This document shows positions 1 through 7,572 of a stretch of DNA of 49,278 nucleotides, one piece after another (the stretch's first letter is position 1; the number at the start of each line of letters is the position of its first letter). A program made the translations under genes and the position numbers. The stretch is from the NCBI GenBank assembly GCA_938010765.1, contig CALLVX010000053.1:1-49278 (forward strand), read 5' to 3'. Below the pieces are notes generated by a model. It worked only from the letters and a program-made list of their open reading frames with translations. It was not told the origin of the DNA and ran no database searches. Source of the stretch: an uncultured Flavobacteriaceae bacterium. GTDB taxonomy: Bacteria; Bacteroidota; Bacteroidia; Flavobacteriales; Flavobacteriaceae.

Positions 1-299
1 CCTTTGAACTCAATAGGGTCTTTGCCTTCCCCATCTAACTTCACCATATAAAAATTTGCTTTCATATAGGCGGCGACTTCTGCATTTTGAAAAGTGTCCT
101 TGTCCATTTTTTTACACCAACCACACCAGTCGGTATACACATCCACAAAAATCTTTTTAGGACTTTTATCGGTTTCGGCAAGTTTGGCAGCCTCGTCCCA
201 ACTGAGCCATTCAACCTCCTGCGCCTGTGTTGCCAAGGTCAAAAGTCCAAAAAACAAAAATAAACATGCTTGCGAAAGAAATGGGGTTGCTCTTTTCAT
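1..299 (-). CDS. Thioredoxin-fold secreted protein (partial, C-terminus outside window)
   Basis: Read on the minus strand from an ATG at 299, this gives an N-terminal signal peptide (MKRATPF followed by a hydrophobic stretch ending near ATQAQ) and then a thioredoxin-like start. A CGWC active-site motif sits in the context TDWCGWCKKMD, about residue 58. A periplasmic thiol-disulfide role is inferred from the motif and the export signal. CGWC with a following KKMD is typical of the thioredoxin_7 / DUF255-like group found in Bacteroidota, not of TlpA/ResA. The reading frame stays open to base 1, so the rest of the gene lies outside the window. A candidate promoter is at 337-370. Confidence 0.8.
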   Translation of the reverse strand, partial: MKRATPFLSQACLFLFFGLLTLATQAQEVEWLSWDEAAKLAETDKSPKKIFVDVYTDWCGWCKKMDKDTFQNAEVAAYMKANFYMVKLDGEGKDPIEFK

Positions 300-336
300 C
301 GTACCAAAGTTTAGGATGTTAGTCCAATTACTATAC

Positions 337-370
337 CAAAACTAACGAAAATAGTGAGACTTTATTTCAA
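337..370 (-). promoter_or_regulatory. Candidate Bacteroidota housekeeping promoter for the thioredoxin-fold gene
   Basis: On the minus strand, TTG (370-368) and TAGTTTTG (344-337) are separated by 23 nt. This fits the Bacteroidota sigma-A pattern TTG / TAnnTTTG at the long end of its spacing. The gene start is about 38 nt further on. Such short motifs occur by chance in AT-rich DNA, so this is only a candidate. Confidence 0.4.
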
Positions 371-420
371 TCCGTTAAAACTGCTGTTTCTAGGGAGGCA
401 CTTTCACGGGATACAGCTAG

Positions 421-449
421 TTGGCAAAGGACATCCAGAACTAGTTTTG
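421..449 (+). promoter_or_regulatory. Candidate sigma-A promoter for the orphan gene pair at 547-1650
   Basis: TTG at 421-423 and TAGTTTTG at 442-449 are separated by 18 nt, a good match to the Bacteroidota consensus. It leaves a leader of roughly 90 nt before the ATG at 547. The remaining 300-546 gap shows no ORF or RNA gene that I can recognise. Confidence 0.5.
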
Positions 450-546
450 TAGTGTTGTTCAGGGTCTATTTATAAGTGGCTCTGGGCAGGCACAAGAATG
501 AAAATGGCGGTACTATAGAGACAGCTTGAACCAAAAATGAGATGTT

Positions 547-1218
547 ATGAATTTGCAGAAAGGGATACAACTACTAAGGGCACAAAAACCCTTAGCGGTT
601 TTTAAGAAAGTAATCGCTTTTAACGAAAAAACCCTGGATCCCGCACAACGAGTGCAAGTGCGGTTGGGGCTTGGCTCAGATTTTATCGTGGAAGGCGCTC
701 CGCTGCATATGGATCAAGATGGCAACACCGTTTTTGTGGGCCTCAAGGATACGGTCAGTTATGCAAACACACGCTCCATTCTGGGGATTGAAATTTTAAA
801 TCCTACGGCCTTATTAGCGTTCCTTACGGACGATCGCTATGTGCCAGTCCCAGAGAACAACATACCTACGAGGCTTGCATTGAAACGCACTCTGAAAGAA
901 ATGGCGGAAGGGCTGCGAACCGCGTATGCCATTGAGTTGATTGTAGCCGATTTGATAGACAAATTCGATACCTCCGTGGCAAAGTACCAATTTGATGTGC
1001 TGCTGCATGCTTTAAGTGACGCGCTACAAGTAATTGTAAATGATCTTCTTGGAAAAGATGCGCTTCAAACAATCAAGAAAATCGGCATCGTTCAAAGCCA
1101 AGGGGAGCTGCTGGTCGAAAAGAATGGAGATGAAATTTCTATCCAACTAGACCTAAACAGAAAATTAAATAAAGATCTGAAGAAACAGCTTCAGCAAAGG
1201 CTGGAGCAATGTCTATAA
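547..1218 (+). CDS. Conserved-looking hypothetical protein, 223 aa
   Basis: I do not recognise this protein. It is soluble, with no signal peptide or membrane segment. It has a beta-rich first half (about 1-95) and a mostly helical middle and C-terminus, ending in a Lys/Gln/Glu-rich amphipathic helix (NKDLKKQLQQRLEQ). The ATG at 547 is the first in frame. The gene at 1240 follows after 21 nt in the same direction, so the two are probably cotranscribed. Codon use looks like the neighbouring housekeeping genes, and nothing suggests recent transfer. No function is assigned. Confidence 0.75.
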   Translation: MNLQKGIQLLRAQKPLAVFKKVIAFNEKTLDPAQRVQVRLGLGSDFIVEGAPLHMDQDGNTVFVGLKDTVSYANTRSILGIEILNPTALLAFLTDDRYVPVPENNIPTRLALKRTLKEMAEGLRTAYAIELIVADLIDKFDTSVAKYQFDVLLHALSDALQVIVNDLLGKDALQTIKKIGIVQSQGELLVEKNGDEISIQLDLNRKLNKDLKKQLQQRLEQCL

Positions 1219-1239
1219 ATACACCTAAAAACTAAAAAG

Positions 1240-1650
1240 ATGGGATTAGCAGAAAGAAGAATCGTAAAAACATTTCAAGAAACAACTTATGAAAGTTTCT
1301 TGGCAGAAGTTAAGAAAGTGATCGGGAAAGATATAGCAATTGAGGTGGCTTGGGACACGCTTGCTATAGAGGGTATGAGCCACTTGTATGAAAAAGCTTG
1401 GCCAGAGGTATACTTTCAGCCCTTGGTCAAAGCCTTGGAAAACATTTGTGGTGATGAAATGGGCAAGGAGGCCATTGTCGAGAGCCTAGAGAAAATCGTC
1501 ATAAAAAATGAAGAAGGCGTAAGTTCGGCCTCCCGATGGTCCGCCTTTGAAGACAAGGTGTTGACCTTGGATCATAAACCTACAACAAACATTCATCATA
1601 TAGATAATCGCGCAAAGGCGGTGCAGTCGCTTCTAGAAAATAATCTGTAA
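1240..1650 (+). CDS. Hypothetical protein, 136 aa, paired with the preceding gene
   Basis: Unrecognised cytosolic protein, predicted mostly alpha-helical from its Leu/Ala/Glu pattern. The C-terminal tail (DHKPTTNIHHIDNRAKAV) contains two adjacent histidines and polar residues that could bind a ligand, but this is only a visual impression. It starts 21 nt after the upstream gene with an A-rich ribosome-binding region, and it ends 31 nt from the convergent lysA stop. The tight spacing suggests the two proteins act together. No function is assigned. Confidence 0.7.
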   Translation: MGLAERRIVKTFQETTYESFLAEVKKVIGKDIAIEVAWDTLAIEGMSHLYEKAWPEVYFQPLVKALENICGDEMGKEAIVESLEKIVIKNEEGVSSASRWSAFEDKVLTLDHKPTTNIHHIDNRAKAVQSLLENNL

Positions 1651-1681
1651 ATAGATTTTGAACCAAACCAATGGGCCATGG

Positions 1682-2923
1682 TTATTTTGCTGTGGCCTTT
1701 TGTTTTTTAGGAACGAACAAGTCCTTGACATCGACCTGACTTCGAATGAGGTCGTCAAAATTCTCACGCTCTCGTATCAAGATGGCCTCGCCTTTATGCC
1801 AGAGCACTTCGGGCGGGCGAAAACGCGAATTGTAATTGCTGGCCATCGTATAACAATAAGCCCCGGCATTCTTAAAACACAGGATGTCTCCCTCAGAAAT
1901 TTCACTTATTCTACGGTTACTGGCGAAGGTATCGGTTTCACAGATATAGCCCACTACCGAGTAGTAACGCTCCCTACCTTTAGGGTTGGATACATTCGTT
2001 ATTTGGTGCGATGCCCCGTAGAGCATTGGACGTATCAAATGGTTAAAACCCGAATCCACACTAGCAAAAACAGTAGAAGTTGTTTGTTTAACCACATTTA
2101 CCTTCGTCAGGAAAAAACCTGCCTCGCTCACCAGAAATTTACCGGGCTCAAAAGCCAAGGTCAGTTCTTTTCCGTATTCTTTGCTGAATTCATTGAAACG
2201 GGCCCCTAATTTTTTACCTAGCTCCTCTACATTGGTCTCAATATCACCCTCTTTGTAGGGGACTTTAAAACCACTTCCAAAATCTATAAAATCAAGATTT
2301 TCAAAATTCCTGGCAGTCTCAAATAAAATTTCAGATGCGTAAAGGAATACATCAATATCCAAAATATCGCTACCTGTATGCATGTGAATACCATTGATAT
2401 TCATTTTGGTTAGCTTAACGATCCGCAACAGATGTGGAATCTGGTGAATACTAATACCAAACTTAGAATCGATATGACCTACAGAAATATTGGAGTTGCC
2501 CCCGGCCATTACATGCGGGTTTATACGTATACATACGGGAATATCGGGATATTTGCCTCCAAATTGTTCCAATACCGAAAGGTTGTCGATATTGATTCGC
2601 ACTCCTAATTTGGCCGCCTCTTCTATCTCCTCTAATGAAACGCCATTGGGTGTAAAGATGATCGATTCTGGTTTGAAGCCCGCCAAAAGGCCTAATTGTA
2701 CCTCCTGAATCGATACTGTGTCGAGACCGCTGCCCAAACTGTTCATCAGTTTTAGAATACTGATGTTTGAAAGTGCCTTGGCGGCATAATTCAATTGTAG
2801 TTTTTTTACGCTACTAAAAGCCCGTGTTAGTCGATTGAACTGAGAAATTATTTTCTCGGAGTTATATACGTATACGGGGTTTCCGTAGGTGTTGGCTATT
2901 TTAAGTAAATCGGCCTGCTTCAT
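1682..2923 (-). CDS. lysA: Diaminopimelate decarboxylase
   Basis: Catalyses the last step of lysine synthesis, meso-diaminopimelate to L-lysine plus CO2, in the cytosol with pyridoxal phosphate. It is a fold-type III (alanine-racemase-like) enzyme of 413 aa, the usual length. The PLP lysine lies in NYAAKALSN (Lys49). Other signature segments visible are the barrel motif HMHTGSD, the phosphate-binding DFGSGFKVPY, EPGKFLVSEAG, the substrate-binding CETDTFASN and the C-terminal YTMASNYNSRFRP. The ATG at 2923 is the only sensible start. It is divergent from the Lon-N gene, and a perfect palindrome lies in the shared upstream region at 2997-3013. Confidence 0.95.
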   Translation of the reverse strand: MKQADLLKIANTYGNPVYVYNSEKIISQFNRLTRAFSSVKKLQLNYAAKALSNISILKLMNSLGSGLDTVSIQEVQLGLLAGFKPESIIFTPNGVSLEEIEEAAKLGVRINIDNLSVLEQFGGKYPDIPVCIRINPHVMAGGNSNISVGHIDSKFGISIHQIPHLLRIVKLTKMNINGIHMHTGSDILDIDVFLYASEILFETARNFENLDFIDFGSGFKVPYKEGDIETNVEELGKKLGARFNEFSKEYGKELTLAFEPGKFLVSEAGFFLTKVNVVKQTTSTVFASVDSGFNHLIRPMLYGASHQITNVSNPKGRERYYSVVGYICETDTFASNRRISEISEGDILCFKNAGAYCYTMASNYNSRFRPPEVLWHKGEAILIRERENFDDLIRSQVDVKDLFVPKKQKATAK

Positions 2924-2996
2924 AAGAATACTTCTTTTGAGCTAATTTAATTGCATTATTTTAGCTGTACAAAAAAATAAGTTAAAACATTACAAA

Positions 2997-3013
2997 TACA
3001 ACATAATGTTGTA
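2997..3013. promoter_or_regulatory. Perfect 17-bp palindrome between divergent lysA and Lon-N gene (candidate operator)
   Basis: TACAACAT, one central A, then ATGTTGTA: both 8-bp arms are exact reverse complements. It sits 74 bp upstream of lysA and 76 bp upstream of the Lon-N start, so a bound dimer could affect either gene. It is not followed by a T-run, so it is not a terminator. The binding protein is unknown. Confidence 0.45.
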
Positions 3014-3089
3014 AATATAACATTGAATTTTGATTCACCTTCCCTTGTCCCTGTGGTATCGGAATTGTATTTTTAATAAAAAATTAAAG

Positions 3090-3731
3090 ATGAAGTTACC
3101 GTTGTTTCCTTTGCAATCTATTTTTTTTCCTGGAGAAACAGTTCCCTTGCATATCTTCGAGGAGCGTTACAAACAATTGATTCATGATTGCCGGGGTGAA
3201 GCCATTACTTTTGGAATTCCCGTCTATATTAATGATGGGCTCGCCTACGGTACCGAGGTGCAGTTGGTAGAAGTGGTCACCACGTATGAAAATGGGGAGA
3301 TGGATGTGACCTGTGTTGCAAGGCAAGTGTTTAAGGTGCTTACATTTGAGAATACGCTCGAAGGAAAATTATACGCGGGTGGAGAAGTGCAGTTTCTTGA
3401 AAATATTAACGATGCTGACGACGAATTAAGAGCCGAGGTACTATCTAAAATCGAAGCACTCTATTTTATGATGGAAGTCCCTTTTAAAGCAATACCGGTA
3501 GCCAAGTTTCATAGCTTTATACTGATTCATAAGATGGGACTGTCAATGGAACAGGAATACGAGCTGCTACTAATGACCAAAGAAAGTGAGCGTTTGGAAT
3601 ATATGCGAGGGCATCTGGTAGCTACCATGACGGTGTTAAGGGAAGTAGATCGTACCAAACGGGCAATCACCTTAAATGGGCACTTTAGAAATTTTGACCC
3701 CTTGGATTTCGAAGGACTAGAAATTCAATAA
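3090..3731 (+). CDS. LON N-terminal substrate-binding domain protein
   Basis: A 213-aa protein made only of the Lon N-terminal (LAN / PUA-like) domain, without the ATPase and protease domains. The family signature is clear at the start: LPLFPLQSIFFPGETVPLHIFEERY, where Pro and the HIFEERY motif are diagnostic. A C-terminal helical part follows (residues 125-200). I chose the ATG at 3090 because the signature begins directly after it. An upstream in-frame ATG at 3030 would add an unrelated leader. Stand-alone Lon-N proteins are common in bacteria and are thought to bind unfolded or specific protein segments; the exact role is not established. Confidence 0.85.
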   Translation: MKLPLFPLQSIFFPGETVPLHIFEERYKQLIHDCRGEAITFGIPVYINDGLAYGTEVQLVEVVTTYENGEMDVTCVARQVFKVLTFENTLEGKLYAGGEVQFLENINDADDELRAEVLSKIEALYFMMEVPFKAIPVAKFHSFILIHKMGLSMEQEYELLLMTKESERLEYMRGHLVATMTVLREVDRTKRAITLNGHFRNFDPLDFEGLEIQ

Positions 3732-3849
3732 TCTCCCTACTTCATTATTTTCTAGTTGTTGACTTACCTTAAATGGGTAAAGGTGCTTGAATTTGTATTT
3801 ATTTTTTTGACCTTCTCCAGTATCGTTAGTGTAAATCCGTTAGGTTTCC

Positions 3850-3857
3850 TATTTTTG
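3850..3857 (+). promoter_or_regulatory. Candidate -7 box (TATTTTTG) for sucC
   Basis: TATTTTTG matches TAnnTTTG and is 28 nt before the sucC ATG. I could not place a well-spaced TTG partner, so only the -7 box is annotated. Confidence 0.35.
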
Positions 3858-3885
3858 TATTCGAACCTAAAGACAGTTTACATAT

Positions 3886-5079
3886 ATGAACCTTCATGAA
3901 TATCAGGGAAAAGAAATTTTAGCAAGTTTTGGTGTGCGTATTCAACGCGGAATTGTTGCCAACAATGCAAAAGAGGCCGTAGATGCGGCAAAGCAACTTA
4001 CTGCAGAAACCGGAACCGGATGGCACGTTATCAAGGCTCAGGTGCACGCAGGTGGGCGTGGTAAAGGTGGTGGTGTAAAGTTGGCGAAAAACCTTAAGGA
4101 GGTAGAAGAGTTGGCAGGCCAGATTATTGGTATGAATTTAATAACACCACAAACTTCGGCAGAAGGTAAAAAAGTACACAAGGTCCTCGTTACGGAAGAC
4201 GTGTATTACCCTGGTGATAGTGAAACCAATGAGTTTTATATGTCCGTGCTATTAAATAGGGAAACAGGGCGTAACATGATTATGTATTCTACCGAGGGAG
4301 GAATGGATATCGAAGAGGTTGCAGAAAGCACCCCACATTTAATCTATACAGAAGAAATTGATCCAGCAACAGGTTTATTGCCTTTCCAAGCTCGAAAGGT
4401 GGCCTTTAATCTTGGACTCTCAGGAGCTGCTTTTAAAGAAATGACCAAATTTGTGACATCTTTGTACAGGGCGTATGTTGAGAGTGATTCGAGCATGTTT
4501 GAAATCAACCCGGTCTTAAAGACATCGGATGATAAGATTATGGCCGTCGATGCAAAAGTATCGATAGATGACAATGCGCTTTATCGAAGAAAAACCTATG
4601 CTGAAATGCGCGACTTAAGGGAAGAAAACCCAATTGAAGTAGAAGCGCGTGAAGTTGGCTTGAATTATGTAGATCTTGACGGTAACGTAGGGTGCATGGT
4701 GAATGGCGCCGGTTTGGCAATGGCTACGATGGATTTGATTAAAATGGCCGGTGGTGAACCTGCTAATTTTTTGGATGTTGGGGGAACGGCAGATGCCAAG
4801 CGTGTAGAAGAGGCCTTTAGAATCATTTTAAAAGATGATGGGGTAAAAGCCATACTGATTAACATCTTTGGGGGAATCGTACGTTGTGATCGCGTTGCCC
4901 AAGGGGTTGTAGATGCGTATAAGAACATGGGCGACGCCATAAAGGTTCCTATCATTGTTCGTCTTCAAGGTACCAATGCAGAATTGGCAAAAGAGATAAT
5001 CGATAATTCAGGACTTGCGGTACAATCGGCCGTACAGTTTCAAGAAGCGGCCGATAAGGTCAAAGAGGTCTTGGCTTAG
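3886..5079 (+). CDS. sucC: Succinyl-CoA ligase (ADP-forming) beta subunit
   Basis: TCA-cycle enzyme converting succinyl-CoA, ADP and phosphate to succinate, CoA and ATP, as the beta subunit partner of SucD. It is 397 aa, the normal size. An N-terminal ATP-grasp domain starts with MNLHEYQGKE and has a glycine-rich loop HAGGRGKGGG (residues 54-63). The C-terminal CoA-ligase domain has LDVGGTADAKRV and the NIFGGIVRCD segment. No sucD is adjacent; in Bacteroidota the two genes are often unlinked. The gene is monocistronic here, with a strong terminator at 5101-5138. Confidence 0.97.
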   Translation: MNLHEYQGKEILASFGVRIQRGIVANNAKEAVDAAKQLTAETGTGWHVIKAQVHAGGRGKGGGVKLAKNLKEVEELAGQIIGMNLITPQTSAEGKKVHKVLVTEDVYYPGDSETNEFYMSVLLNRETGRNMIMYSTEGGMDIEEVAESTPHLIYTEEIDPATGLLPFQARKVAFNLGLSGAAFKEMTKFVTSLYRAYVESDSSMFEINPVLKTSDDKIMAVDAKVSIDDNALYRRKTYAEMRDLREENPIEVEAREVGLNYVDLDGNVGCMVNGAGLAMATMDLIKMAGGEPANFLDVGGTADAKRVEEAFRIILKDDGVKAILINIFGGIVRCDRVAQGVVDAYKNMGDAIKVPIIVRLQGTNAELAKEIIDNSGLAVQSAVQFQEAADKVKEVLA

Positions 5080-5100
5080 TATCATTAAGATCCATGCAAT

Positions 5101-5138
5101 AAAAAAAAGAGGCGAACATTTGTTCGCCTCTTTTTTTT
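5101..5138 (+). terminator. Rho-independent terminator after sucC
   Basis: An A-run, then a GAGGCGAAC...GTTCGCCTC stem with a very short loop, then eight T residues. The A-run on the other side makes it potentially bidirectional. It lies 21 nt after the sucC stop codon. Confidence 0.9.
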
Positions 5139-5236
5139 ATGTGCCTATCCCGGCTATATAGATGGGGACAATATGGTGCGGCATACAGCTATTTCAGGGG
5201 CAACACTAAAAAAAAAGTTAATTGTGAAACTACGGT

Positions 5237-5262
5237 GTAACAATCTGTCAAGTACCATCGTC
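5237..5262 (+). promoter_or_regulatory. ECF-sigma-type promoter of the first small secreted protein gene
   Basis: GTAACA (5237-5242) and CGTC (5259-5262) have 17 nt between AAC and CGTC. This is the geometry of ECF sigma promoters (AAC-type -35, CGTC-type -10). The same pair precedes the paralogue at 6224 and the ECF sigma gene at 28371. Start of transcription is expected near 5270, leaving a leader of about 85 nt. Confidence 0.5.
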
Positions 5263-5264
5263 AA

Positions 5265-5282
5265 TTAAGTAATTCATCAATA
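5265..5282 (+). repeat. 18-bp leader element shared by the two small secreted protein genes (copy 1)
   Basis: The 18-mer TTAAGTAATTCATCAATA recurs exactly at 6140-6157, at the same place relative to the CGTC box of the paralogue. It lies at the predicted 5' end of both transcripts. Either it is shared by descent from gene duplication or it is a conserved leader signal. Confidence 0.6.
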
Positions 5283-5353
5283 ATCAAAATCGAGTAGTAA
5301 TCAGACCTTGAAATTAAAAAAAGAACAATGAATGGGTCACAAAAACGAACATC

Positions 5354-5689
5354 ATGAGAAAAACAAGTGTGATGCTGGTAGCTGCAATGCTACTGCTTAG
5401 TGGAAATATTTTTGCCAAAGAATCAAAAGAGACAGATCCTTCGAAGGATCTTAAGAACCAGGTCAGGCAACTTTTAGACGAACAGTTCGAACTTACCTCC
5501 TATAAAAAACTGGAGGCTTCGATTCTTTTTACCGTCAACAAAGAAAATGAGATAGTAGTACTTTCTGTATATACTGAAAGCGATAAGCTGGAGCGTTTTG
5601 TGAAGAGTAAACTGAACTATCACCAAATTCGCACCGCAGGGGTTGTTCAAGGTAGAAGGTATACGATTCCGATCAAGGTAGAATCGTAA
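5354..5689 (+). CDS. Small secreted TonB_C-like protein, 111 aa (paralogue 1)
   Basis: Signal peptide at 1-21 (MRKTSVMLVAAMLLLSGNIFA). The mature part has a helix and then a beta-alpha-beta pattern: a strand ending FTVNKENEIVVLSV, a short helix, and a final strand with YTIPIKVES. This resembles the second half of the TonB C-terminal domain (VxFxVNxDGxI ... YxVPIxF), but that is my inference from pattern only. It is about 40% identical by eye to the 116-aa protein at 6224 and shares that gene's promoter and leader motifs. Expected to be periplasmic. Function unknown. It is followed by a terminator at 5711-5743, so it is probably a single-gene transcript. Confidence 0.75.
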   Translation: MRKTSVMLVAAMLLLSGNIFAKESKETDPSKDLKNQVRQLLDEQFELTSYKKLEASILFTVNKENEIVVLSVYTESDKLERFVKSKLNYHQIRTAGVVQGRRYTIPIKVES

Positions 5690-5710
5690 TACATATAGTT
5701 TTAAATTAGG

Positions 5711-5743
5711 AAAAGGCGTTGTTCTCATAACAATGCCTTTTTT
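5711..5743 (+). terminator. Rho-independent terminator after small secreted protein 1
   Basis: An AAAGGCGTTGTT / AACAATGCCTTT stem with one G-T pair and a CTCAT loop, followed by T-run. It starts 21 nt after the stop codon. Confidence 0.85.
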
Positions 5744-6112
5744 ACGCGATAATCGAGATTTATAATGCTCCGACGCCTGCACGACAAGTGTACAGACCGG
5801 TCTGCGTCGAAATCAATGTTGAATTTTTTAATGCCCCTTGGGCTCGCCCCGAGCTAATGGGGTTTATACTATATGGCTAGTAAATTTTATGCGTTTGTTC
5901 GAAATCCTTCAATTTTTAATATTCTTTAGGAAAGATGCCTTAACAAACATTTCTATTCTATTTTTTTTGTAGTGTTAAGGTATGGGTATCCCCTTTAAAT
6001 AGGGAGGTGAGCGAATTTCTTGTTTGCGTCGATTTCACTGTTGTTGGCAATTTCACAGAGAATAAGCAAGGAGGGTAAAGGCATTAAAATTTTGTTAAAG
6101 TGCATTTCAAAT
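5744..6112. other. Intergenic stretch between the two small secreted paralogues
   Basis: About 370 bp without a convincing gene. It holds AT-rich DNA and a few short homopolymers. No RNA gene or repeat was recognised. The last part leads into the ECF-type promoter at 6113. A short cis-regulatory or small RNA role cannot be excluded from the sequence. Confidence 0.5.
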
Positions 6113-6137
6113 GTAACAATTTCGTTTTTAGAGCGTC
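6113..6137 (+). promoter_or_regulatory. ECF-sigma-type promoter of the second small secreted protein gene
   Basis: GTAACA (6113-6118) and CGTC (6134-6137) have 16 nt between AAC and CGTC. It is followed directly by the 18-bp leader element also found at 5265. Both copies also share GTAACAAT extending past the -35 core. Confidence 0.55.
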
Positions 6138-6139
6138 TT

Positions 6140-6157
6140 TTAAGTAATTCATCAATA
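6140..6157 (+). repeat. 18-bp leader element (copy 2)
   Basis: Exact copy of the element at 5265-5282. After it, both leaders continue with ATCA-rich sequence but diverge, so conservation is sharpest around the predicted transcript start. Confidence 0.6.
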
Positions 6158-6223
6158 AATCATTAATCAAGTTTTGTAATCCACCGATAACAATCGGAAC
6201 CAAAGCTTAAAAACGTACAAGTC

Positions 6224-6574
6224 ATGAAAAAACTAAGTGTATTAGCAGTAGCTGTGATGTTACTATCGACCGGAAGTGTATTAGCTAACGACAACAAAAA
6301 AGCCAAAACAACTTCTAAAGCCAAAACAGAAAACTTATCCACTCAAATCGGAAAGTTGTTGTTCTCCAATAACTTAACCGAAGATGCCGAAGGTAAAACT
6401 GCGCAGGTGCTGTTTACATTGAATAGTGAAAAAGAGATCGTAGTATTGTCCGTAGATACGGAGGATGCTAGTTTGGATGCTTTTATCAAAGGTAAATTAA
6501 ACTACCATGAGGTAGAGATGGCCAATTTCGAAGCAGGTAAGAAATATACCGTTTCGGTTCGTATCGACTCTTAA
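6224..6574 (+). CDS. Small secreted TonB_C-like protein, 116 aa (paralogue 2)
   Basis: Signal peptide MKKLSVLAVAVMLLSTGSVLA, then a Lys/Thr-rich linker (residues 22-40), then the same domain as the 111-aa paralogue: VLFTLNSEKEIVVLSVDTE, a helix with KGKLNYHEV, and a final strand KYTVSVRIDS. Both proteins keep the EIVVLSV core and the KxKLNYH segment. A periplasmic or outer-membrane-facing role is inferred; function unknown. The long leader with an ECF-type promoter suggests envelope-stress or sigma-factor control. Confidence 0.75.
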   Translation: MKKLSVLAVAVMLLSTGSVLANDNKKAKTTSKAKTENLSTQIGKLLFSNNLTEDAEGKTAQVLFTLNSEKEIVVLSVDTEDASLDAFIKGKLNYHEVEMANFEAGKKYTVSVRIDS

Positions 6575-6594
6575 ATTTAGAATAGAAAATAATA

Positions 6595-6642
6595 AAAATC
6601 CTGATAGAACCGGTAGTTACCGATTTCATCAGGATTTTTTTT
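6595..6642. terminator. Bidirectional terminator between paralogue 2 and the DUF1456 gene
   Basis: An AAAATCCTGAT...ATCAGGATTTT stem with a second inner GGTA/TACC hairpin, flanked by A- and T-runs. It lies between convergent genes and could end both transcripts. Confidence 0.85.
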
Positions 6643-6648
6643 AAGGTA

Positions 6649-7023
6649 CTATCGTTTTCCTTTGTTTTTATACTTTACAGGAGAAATATCTGAATCGCCC
6701 TTGGTAAATTGTTTTTTAAACGAAGGCTTTTTTTCAATCGAATCAGTATCATTTTTGAGATCTGCAGGGCCTTTAATCAATACCTCTCCCGGATATTTCG
6801 GATTTTCCTTAGTGCCTCTTAGGTGTAGTACCAACCCATTCAAGAAATTTCGTAAAACCTGATCCCCACACTCCCTATAGTTCGGGTGATCGTCTTTCCT
6901 GAAAAAAGCACTTAATTCGCTCTTACTTATCTTAAAATCTACCAATTTTAAAACGTCGATAATGTCGTTGTCGCGGAGCATGAGGGCTACTCTTAACTTT
7001 TTGAAAACATCGTTGTTCGACAT
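6649..7023 (-). CDS. DUF1456 (YehS-type) protein, single-domain form
   Basis: 124 aa, starting at the ATG at 7023. Residues 3-70 match the DUF1456 repeat: NNDVFKKLRVALMLRDNDII, FFRKDDHPNYRECGDQVLRNFLNGL. The RECGDQ-LRNFL block is the hallmark. E. coli YehS carries two copies of this unit; only one, like the second YehS repeat, is present here. The C-terminal 50 residues are a Lys/Ser/Asp-rich, probably disordered tail. The family's molecular role is unknown. Cytosolic. Confidence 0.85.
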   Translation of the reverse strand: MSNNDVFKKLRVALMLRDNDIIDVLKLVDFKISKSELSAFFRKDDHPNYRECGDQVLRNFLNGLVLHLRGTKENPKYPGEVLIKGPADLKNDTDSIEKKPSFKKQFTKGDSDISPVKYKNKGKR

Positions 7024-7132
7024 GCGGAATAAATTTTTGGCAAGGTATTACAAAATATCGATCCACTCCTGCCATTTATACGAAATTGTATTTTAAAGAG
7101 TTATACTAACAGGGTTACAAAGCCACGGCGCG

Positions 7133-7534
7133 ATGAGTACATATAAAGAAAAACTTAGTATTTTATCTGAGATGATCGCCTTTGCCAAGATAGATAAGGT
7201 GGTAGGGGACCCCGAATACAATTTTTTGTTAGGGGTGGCTTCTCACCTCGAAATAGACCGTGAGACCTTTGATTCTCTTTTCGAAAAAGAAGCTGAACAT
7301 GTGGTTCCGAAAACCCAGGCAGACCGCATTTTACAGTTTCATCGTCTTATGCTTCTAATGAACGTAGACCAAAGACAGCAAGAAGTAGAGATCAGCAGGC
7401 TGCATAATATAGGTTTGGGTATGGGGCTCCCGCCCTCCGCTATTGAACAAGTGCTTAGTATTATGCATCAGTATCCAGACAAGATAGTTCCGCCGAAGGT
7501 GCTTATCGATATTTTTAAGGCGCATTATAACTAA
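7133..7534 (+). CDS. TerB-like helical protein, 133 aa (tandem copy 1)
   Basis: All-helical protein with the TerB/DjlA-N pattern: KLSILSEMIAFAKIDKVVGDPEYNFLLGVA, then a second half with LQFHRLMLLMNVDQ. Acidic residues at the helix 1-2 turn (AKIDKVVGDPEY) match the metal-binding region of TerB-type domains. The assignment is by pattern and is moderate. No ter operon partners are nearby. The gene at 7573 is a clear tandem duplicate (same 133-aa length, same order of motifs), 38 nt downstream. Confidence 0.65.
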   Translation: MSTYKEKLSILSEMIAFAKIDKVVGDPEYNFLLGVASHLEIDRETFDSLFEKEAEHVVPKTQADRILQFHRLMLLMNVDQRQQEVEISRLHNIGLGMGLPPSAIEQVLSIMHQYPDKIVPPKVLIDIFKAHYN

Positions 7535-7572
7535 TTGTCATTTAGTAGTCCTATAAAAAAAGTTAGGCTATC

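Noticed and set aside
1665..1712. Terminator between the orphan pair and lysA
   Set aside because: Only a five-base GGCCA/TGGCC stem with a long loop, overlapping the lysA coding end; too weak to annotate.
1658..2209. 183-aa plus-strand reading frame
   Set aside because: Antisense to the lysA C-terminus, with no domain.
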